From: Streptomyces sp. LBL
Lineage (GTDB): Bacteria > Actinomycetota > Actinomycetes > Streptomycetales > Streptomycetaceae
Direction of reading: 5' to 3'
NCBI RefSeq assembly: GCF_029893585.1
Contig: NZ_JARXYX010000031.1
Location: 62,001 to 126,000 of the forward strand
DNA length: 64,000 nt
Shown: in pieces, positions 60,278-64,000 of the stretch
How the letters are laid out: every line of letters begins with the position of its first letter
How positions within the stretch are numbered: position 1 is the first letter of the stretch
The notes under the pieces: model-generated
Seen by the model: only the letters and a program-made list of their open reading frames with translations
Database searches by the model: none
What the model was told of the DNA's origin: nothing
Made by a program: the position numbers and the translations under genes

Positions 60278-60943
60278 TCAGTCGGGCAGGGGCTCGGAGT
60301 AGTGCCGGAAGCCGTCCCGTTCCTGGTGGATGTCGTACAGGCGCTGGGCCAGGACGTCGGGGCTGCTGTGCTCAGCCTCGGGCCGGATCGCTCCGGGGAT
60401 GATCAGCTGGGCGGCGTGGATGTTCTCCGGGGCGAGCGCGTCGTGCAGCATGCGGGCGTAGGCGCTCTCTGCGGCGAAGGCGACGGAGGTACCGGCGACG
60501 TTCGGGTTGGGACGTACGGCGCTGGAGCCGTTGACGAACAGCAGGGTGCCGTGGCCGAGAGCACGCATGCCGGGCAGGACGGCGTTAACGGCCGTGACGG
60601 GGCCCTTGACGGAGAAGGCGAGCGGGGCGTTGAGGTCGTCGGCACTCGTGTCGAGGACCGGCTTCATGAAGTCCGCGCGGGGCACAGGGCTGTACTGCAG
60701 GATCTCGATGGGCCCCAGGGCCTCGGCAGCCGCGTACAGCGCCGTGGTCAGCGACTGGATGTCGAGGACGTCGGCGGCGAAGCCGCGGGCCTGGATGTCG
60801 TCACGGGCGAGGTCGGCGGTCAGGCCGTCCAGCTTCTCCGCGTCGCGGGAGATGAGGGCGACGGTGTGGCCGGCGGCCCCGAAGCGGCGGGCGGTGGCGA
60901 GCCCAAGGCCGGGTCCCGCGCCGACGAGGGCGAAGGTCGTCAT
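60278..60943 (-). CDS. SDR-type oxidoreductase
   Basis: 221 aa from ATG 60943. FALVGAGPGLGLATARRFGA has the glycine motif in the unusual GAGPGLG form; ALISRDAEKLDGLTADLA, EILQYSPVPRADFMKPVLDT replaces the NNAG region; FAAESAYARMLHDALA holds a Tyr. It lacks a standard Tyr-x3-Lys, so chemistry is uncertain. A decayed paralogue lies at 51475-52066. Confidence 0.83.
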   Translation of the reverse strand: MTTFALVGAGPGLGLATARRFGAAGHTVALISRDAEKLDGLTADLARDDIQARGFAADVLDIQSLTTALYAAAEALGPIEILQYSPVPRADFMKPVLDTSADDLNAPLAFSVKGPVTAVNAVLPGMRALGHGTLLFVNGSSAVRPNPNVAGTSVAFAAESAYARMLHDALAPENIHAAQLIIPGAIRPEAEHSSPDVLAQRLYDIHQERDGFRHYSEPLPD

Positions 60944-61026
60944 GGTCAGTCCTTGCGTGAGCGGTTGTGGTCCCCGGCCCGGGGGCAGCACCGCCTGAGT
61001 GCGACCCCCGGTGGGGACGCGTGCGG

Positions 61027-62043
61027 TCAGGGCTTGAGGAGAGCCTTGATGGCGCGGCGTTCGTCCATCGCCTTGTAGCCCTCGGCGACCTGGTCCAGGG
61101 GGAGGGTGAGGTCGAAGACCTTGCCGGGGTTGATCCGGCCGGTCAGGACCCGGTCGATCAGATCGGGCAGGTAACGGCGGACCGGGGCGGGGCCGCCGCG
61201 CAGGCCGACGTGGGAGAAGAAGAGTTCCTGGCCGTCGACCGCCACCTCGTGCGGGACGCCGACGAAGCCGACGTTGCCTCCGGGCCGGGCAGAGCTCAGG
61301 GCCTGCCGCATCGACTCAGCGGTGCCGACACACTCCAGCACGGAGTCGGCGCCGATCCCTTCGGTGAGGTCCTTGACGCGGGCGATGCCTTCGTCGCCGC
61401 GCTCGGCGATGACGTCGGTGGCTCCGAACTCGAGGGCGAGCTTCTGCCGGGAGGCGTGGCGGCTCATGGCGATGATCCGCTCGGCCCCCAACTCCTTGGC
61501 GGCGATGACCCCGCACAGGCCGACCGCTCCGTCCCCGACGACCACGGCGGTGGAGCCGGGCTTCACCTCGGCGGCGAGGGCGGCGTACCAGCCGGTGCCC
61601 ATCACGTCGGACACGGCCAGCAGGCCGGGCACCGCCTCGGCGTCCGGGTGCTCGTCGGTGGCGACCAGGGTGCCGTGGGCGTTGGGGATGCGCACGTAGT
61701 CGGCCTGGCACGTGCTCATGAACTCCCGGTGCAGGCAGAAGGACTGCCAGCCGTTGCGGCAGTTCGCGCAGGTGTTGTCCGAGGTGGCGAAGGAACCGAC
61801 CACGAACTGGCCCGGCCTGACGTTGGCGACCTCGCTGCCCACCTCCTCGACGATGCCGACGTACTCGTGGCCCATCGGGTGCGGGTCGCCGATGGGTTCC
61901 GCGCCGCGGTAGGGCCACAGGTCCGAGCCGCACACGCAGGTGGCGACCGTGCGGATCACCGCGTCGGTCGGATTGATGATCTTCGGGTCGTCGAGGTTCT
62001 CGAAGCGCACGTCGCCGGGGGCGTGAATGACTGCTCCGCGCAT
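61027..62043 (-). CDS. Zinc-dependent alcohol dehydrogenase (MDR)
   Basis: 338 aa. Catalytic zinc ligands in TCVCGSDLWPYRG (Cys) and GHEYVGIVEEVG (His-Glu); structural-zinc-type cysteines in NTCANCRNGWQSFC (three Cys visible). Rossmann motif VVGDGAVGLCGVIAAKELGA. It oxidises alcohols or reduces aldehydes with NAD(P). First gene of the minus-strand series, facing the MmyB-type regulator across a palindrome. A decayed copy lies at 63205-63650. Confidence 0.88.
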   Translation of the reverse strand: MRGAVIHAPGDVRFENLDDPKIINPTDAVIRTVATCVCGSDLWPYRGAEPIGDPHPMGHEYVGIVEEVGSEVANVRPGQFVVGSFATSDNTCANCRNGWQSFCLHREFMSTCQADYVRIPNAHGTLVATDEHPDAEAVPGLLAVSDVMGTGWYAALAAEVKPGSTAVVVGDGAVGLCGVIAAKELGAERIIAMSRHASRQKLALEFGATDVIAERGDEGIARVKDLTEGIGADSVLECVGTAESMRQALSSARPGGNVGFVGVPHEVAVDGQELFFSHVGLRGGPAPVRRYLPDLIDRVLTGRINPGKVFDLTLPLDQVAEGYKAMDERRAIKALLKP

Positions 62044-62140
62044 GGGGTGCTTCCTTCGGTACGAGGATCGATGTGCCGCAGCCGGATCAGGATTGGCTGC
62101 TCGATATCGAGCCTCACACGCGAGGGCAAGCGCGAAAAGC

Positions 62141-62186
62141 GGAGAAATTCATCCCAGGAGGGGAACATCCTGGGAGTAAATTCTCC
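62141..62186. promoter_or_regulatory. 46-bp interrupted palindrome between ADH and MmyB-type regulator
   Basis: Outer arms GGAGAAATT and AAATTCTCC (one mismatch) enclose inner exact arms CCCAGGA and TCCTGGG around GGGGAACA. It lies 98 bp before the ADH start and 27 bp before the regulator start, the expected place for a shared operator. Confidence 0.65.
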
Positions 62187-62212
62187 CCCCTTCCCCCGGT
62201 GGAATCGGTGCC

Positions 62213-63094
62213 ATGCTGAGAAGCATGACCGCCAACATCCCCCTCAACGAGCTGGGAGAATTCCTCAAGAAGCGCCGCTCGGAGCTGAGCCCGCGCACGG
62301 TCGGCCTGCCTGAAAGCGACAGGCCCCGGCGGGTGGCAGGGCTGCGCCGCGAGGAGGTCGCCCAGCTCGCCAGCATCAGCACCGACTACTACACCCGGCT
62401 CGAGCAGGGCCGCATGCAGGCGTCGGCGCCCGTGCTGGATGTTCTCGCCCGCGTGCTCCATCTGGATGACGACGAGCGGGGCTATCTCTTCCAGCTGGCG
62501 GGCAAGACCACCGGCCGCAGCCGGCGGCGCGGCCGGCAGAAGGTCCAGCCGCAGCTCCAGCGGGTCCTGGACGACCTCACCGCCACCCCCGCCATCGTCC
62601 AGGGCCGGCGCGGGGACATCCTCGCCTGGAACGCGCTGGCCGCAGCCCTGGTCACCGACTTCTCCCGCATCCCGGAAAAGCACCGCAACTATCCCCGGAT
62701 CCAGTTCACCGACCCGGCGATGCGCACCCTGTACGCCGACTGGGAGACCTCCGCGCAGATCTCCGTGGCCCAGCTGCGCATGGAGGCCGCGAAGTACCCG
62801 GAGGACCCCCGCCTGATCGAGCTGGTCGGCGAACTGTCCCTGCGGGACAAGCAGTTCGCCCGCTGGTGGGGCGACCACCACGTCGCCGCCCGCACCGTGG
62901 GCACCAAAACCCTCGACCATCCCGTCGTCGGCGAACTCGTCCTGGACTGGGACACCCTCACCGCCAACACCGACCCCGACCAGAACCTGACCGTCTGGAC
63001 CGCCGCCCCCGGCTCCCCCACCCACGAACGACTGCGCATCCTCGCCTCCTGGGCCGCCGACCGACACCTGCCGGCCTCCTCCCCGCTGAGCTGA
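62213..63094 (+). CDS. XRE-family regulator with MmyB-like ligand domain
   Basis: 293 aa from ATG 62213 (ATG 62225 also possible). Helix-turn-helix: LGEFLKKRRSELSPRTVGLP, VAGLRREEVAQLASISTDYY, TRLEQGRMQASAPVLDVLA. The C-terminal MmyB domain (residues ~110-280) has DILAWNALAAALVTDFSRIP and HHVAARTVGTKTLDHPVVGE and may bind a fatty-acid-like ligand. Proteins of this type commonly control a divergent SDR or ADH gene; the palindrome at 62141-62186 is the probable site. A C-terminal fragment of a paralogue is at 1547-1900. Confidence 0.88.
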   Translation: MLRSMTANIPLNELGEFLKKRRSELSPRTVGLPESDRPRRVAGLRREEVAQLASISTDYYTRLEQGRMQASAPVLDVLARVLHLDDDERGYLFQLAGKTTGRSRRRGRQKVQPQLQRVLDDLTATPAIVQGRRGDILAWNALAAALVTDFSRIPEKHRNYPRIQFTDPAMRTLYADWETSAQISVAQLRMEAAKYPEDPRLIELVGELSLRDKQFARWWGDHHVAARTVGTKTLDHPVVGELVLDWDTLTANTDPDQNLTVWTAAPGSPTHERLRILASWAADRHLPASSPLS

Positions 63095-63204
63095 CCGCGA
63101 TCGGCCACCCCTGTAAAAGCGCCTGGCGAATCGCGCCTGTGGCCTGCACAGGGGCTGACCTGTGCCCTGGCTGGATGGAAGATGATCTTCGGCACTGAGG
63201 CCGA

Positions 63205-63650
63205 GAAGCCCGCATCCCGCTTTCCCACGGCACCCTGGTCGCCGCCCCGGGCCAGCCCGACCCCGACCAGATGCCCGCCCTCCTCGCGGCCTCCGACGTG
63301 CTGGGCACCGGCTGGTACGCCGTTGTAACCGCCGAGCCGGCCCCAGCAAGACCGTTGCGGTCGTCGGGGACGGCGCCGTCGGCCTCATGGCCGTCCTCGC
63401 CGCCGCCAAGCAGCTGGAGGTGCACCGTCGCCGAGGAACGCGGCGAGGAGGGCATCGCGAAGATCAAGACACCCACGAGCGGACTCAGCGCGCACTCGGA
63501 GGTCTCAGCGGTCGGTACCCAGGAGTCCTTCATGCAGGCCGATGGCGCCACCCGCGGCGGCGGCCACCTGGGCTACGTCGGCGTGCACTACGACGTGACC
63601 AGCCCCGGCATCGAGCTGTTCTTCGCCAGCATCCACACCCTGGGCAGACC
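63205..63650 (+). pseudogene. Decayed zinc alcohol dehydrogenase
   Basis: Pieces in different frames match the ADH at 61027: RIPLSHGTLVAAPGQPDPDQ, LLAASDVLGTGWYAVVTAEP, KTVAVVGDGAVGLMAVLAAK; then, after a deletion, ERGEEGIAKIKTPTSGL, GTQESFMQADGATRGGGHLG, YVGVHYDVTSPGIELFFASI. The zinc-binding N-terminus and the C-terminus are missing. Confidence 0.72.
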
Positions 63651-63654
63651 AGGC

Positions 63655-63990
63655 CCTGGTGCGCCGGCAGGTGCGGGGCTGATGGCGCTGATCCGCCTCG
63701 CCGAGCGGGCGGGGCTGCACGGCCCGGCCACCGCGATCCGGATGAGGACGCCGGCAACAGCGGCGGCGCCCATCCGGCGGCCAAGGTGACGCTGCTTATC
63801 GGCGCAATGTGGGCCAGGGCGGACTGCATCGACGACGCCGACCAGCCTGCGGCACCGCGCGATGGACCGGGCCTTCGCCCGGGTGCATGCTGTGTCCGCC
63901 CTGGGGGCGTTTTTGCGCTCCATCAATCGCGCTGCCGGAGCACGGCATGCGCCTCGTCGGTCGTGAGCGCTGCGATGGGAAGAGGGCTGG
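63655..63990 (+). pseudogene. IS1380-family transposase fragment
   Basis: AGLMALIRLAERAGLHGP, then in another frame AKVTLLIGAMWARADCIDDA and DRAFARVHAVSALGAFLRSI, resemble the N-terminal third of IS1380 (DDE) transposases. Frameshifts are present and the window ends soon after. Confidence 0.55.
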
Positions 63991-64000
63991 GAGTATCGGG

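Noticed and set aside
1..64000. tRNA, rRNA genes or riboswitches
   Set aside because: I scanned the intergenic regions by eye and found no convincing cloverleaf or known aptamer; a covariance search was not possible.

Overview
The window is high-GC actinobacterial DNA, almost certainly from a Streptomyces. Evidence is the third-position G/C coding, frequent GTG starts and GTGA/ATGA overlaps between genes, sugar ABC systems with no ATPase gene of their own, and a secreted endoglycosidase H of the kind known from Streptomyces. No rRNA, tRNA, CRISPR array or complete insertion sequence was seen. Many truncated genes, frameshifted genes and transposase scraps (IS630-, ISL3-, IS1380- and Tn7/Mu-like) suggest an accessory region, perhaps a chromosome arm; that placement is inference.

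Layout. 0-4.2 kb: broken MocA-type oxidoreductase, sugar isomerase, MmyB-regulator fragment, epoxide hydrolase, IS630 scrap, lipoamide dehydrogenase tail. 4.3-10.1 kb: secreted exo-beta-glucosaminidase, divergent ROK regulator and APC permease, with matching palindromes in the control regions. 10-22.9 kb: a patchwork of small redox/stress units (SDR, quinone-reductase-like MDRs, hotdog thioesterase, metallo-beta-lactamase-fold hydrolase), each next to a TetR, HxlR or AraC regulator, with decayed copies of the same regulators between them. 23-27.9 kb: 3-hydroxyisobutyryl-CoA hydrolase, an endo-H gene and many fragments. 28-30.4 kb: an intact TnsB-like DDE transposase plus the first codons of a TnsC/TniB-like gene, cutting into the end of xdhC. 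30.4-35.5 kb: a periplasmic aldehyde oxidoreductase operon (paoABC plus xdhC). 35.8-37.2 kb: truncated cupin and sugar permease.

37.4-50.1 kb is one coherent pathway: a GntR/FadR regulator, SDR, dgoD-type dehydratase, eda-type aldolase, KDG kinase and SMP-30 lactonase on the minus strand; a binding protein and two permeases on the plus strand; a GH2 glycosidase and a cellulase-like glycosidase facing each other. Together they could release, import and oxidise galactose (or a similar sugar) through a non-phosphorylative (De Ley-Doudoroff) route. An AT-rich motif shared by both intergenic control regions suggests co-regulation. The binding-protein gene carries an exact in-frame 222-bp tandem duplication.

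50.1-52.1 kb is a graveyard of gene pieces. 52-62 kb is a long minus-strand series of redox and efflux genes (ADH, SDRs, cyclophilin-like lipoprotein, two MFS, CMD protein, cupin, two aldo-keto reductases, DUF2255) facing an MmyB-type XRE regulator across a 46-bp palindrome. The last kilobase holds a decayed copy of the ADH and an IS1380 scrap.

Several frameshifts lie in C/G runs of 5-7 bases; some of those 'pseudogenes' may be sequencing artefacts. I found no convincing new defence or biosynthetic system. The best leads are the duplicated binding protein, the truncated TnsB/TnsC element, the HxlR operator set and the gene-recombination scars.
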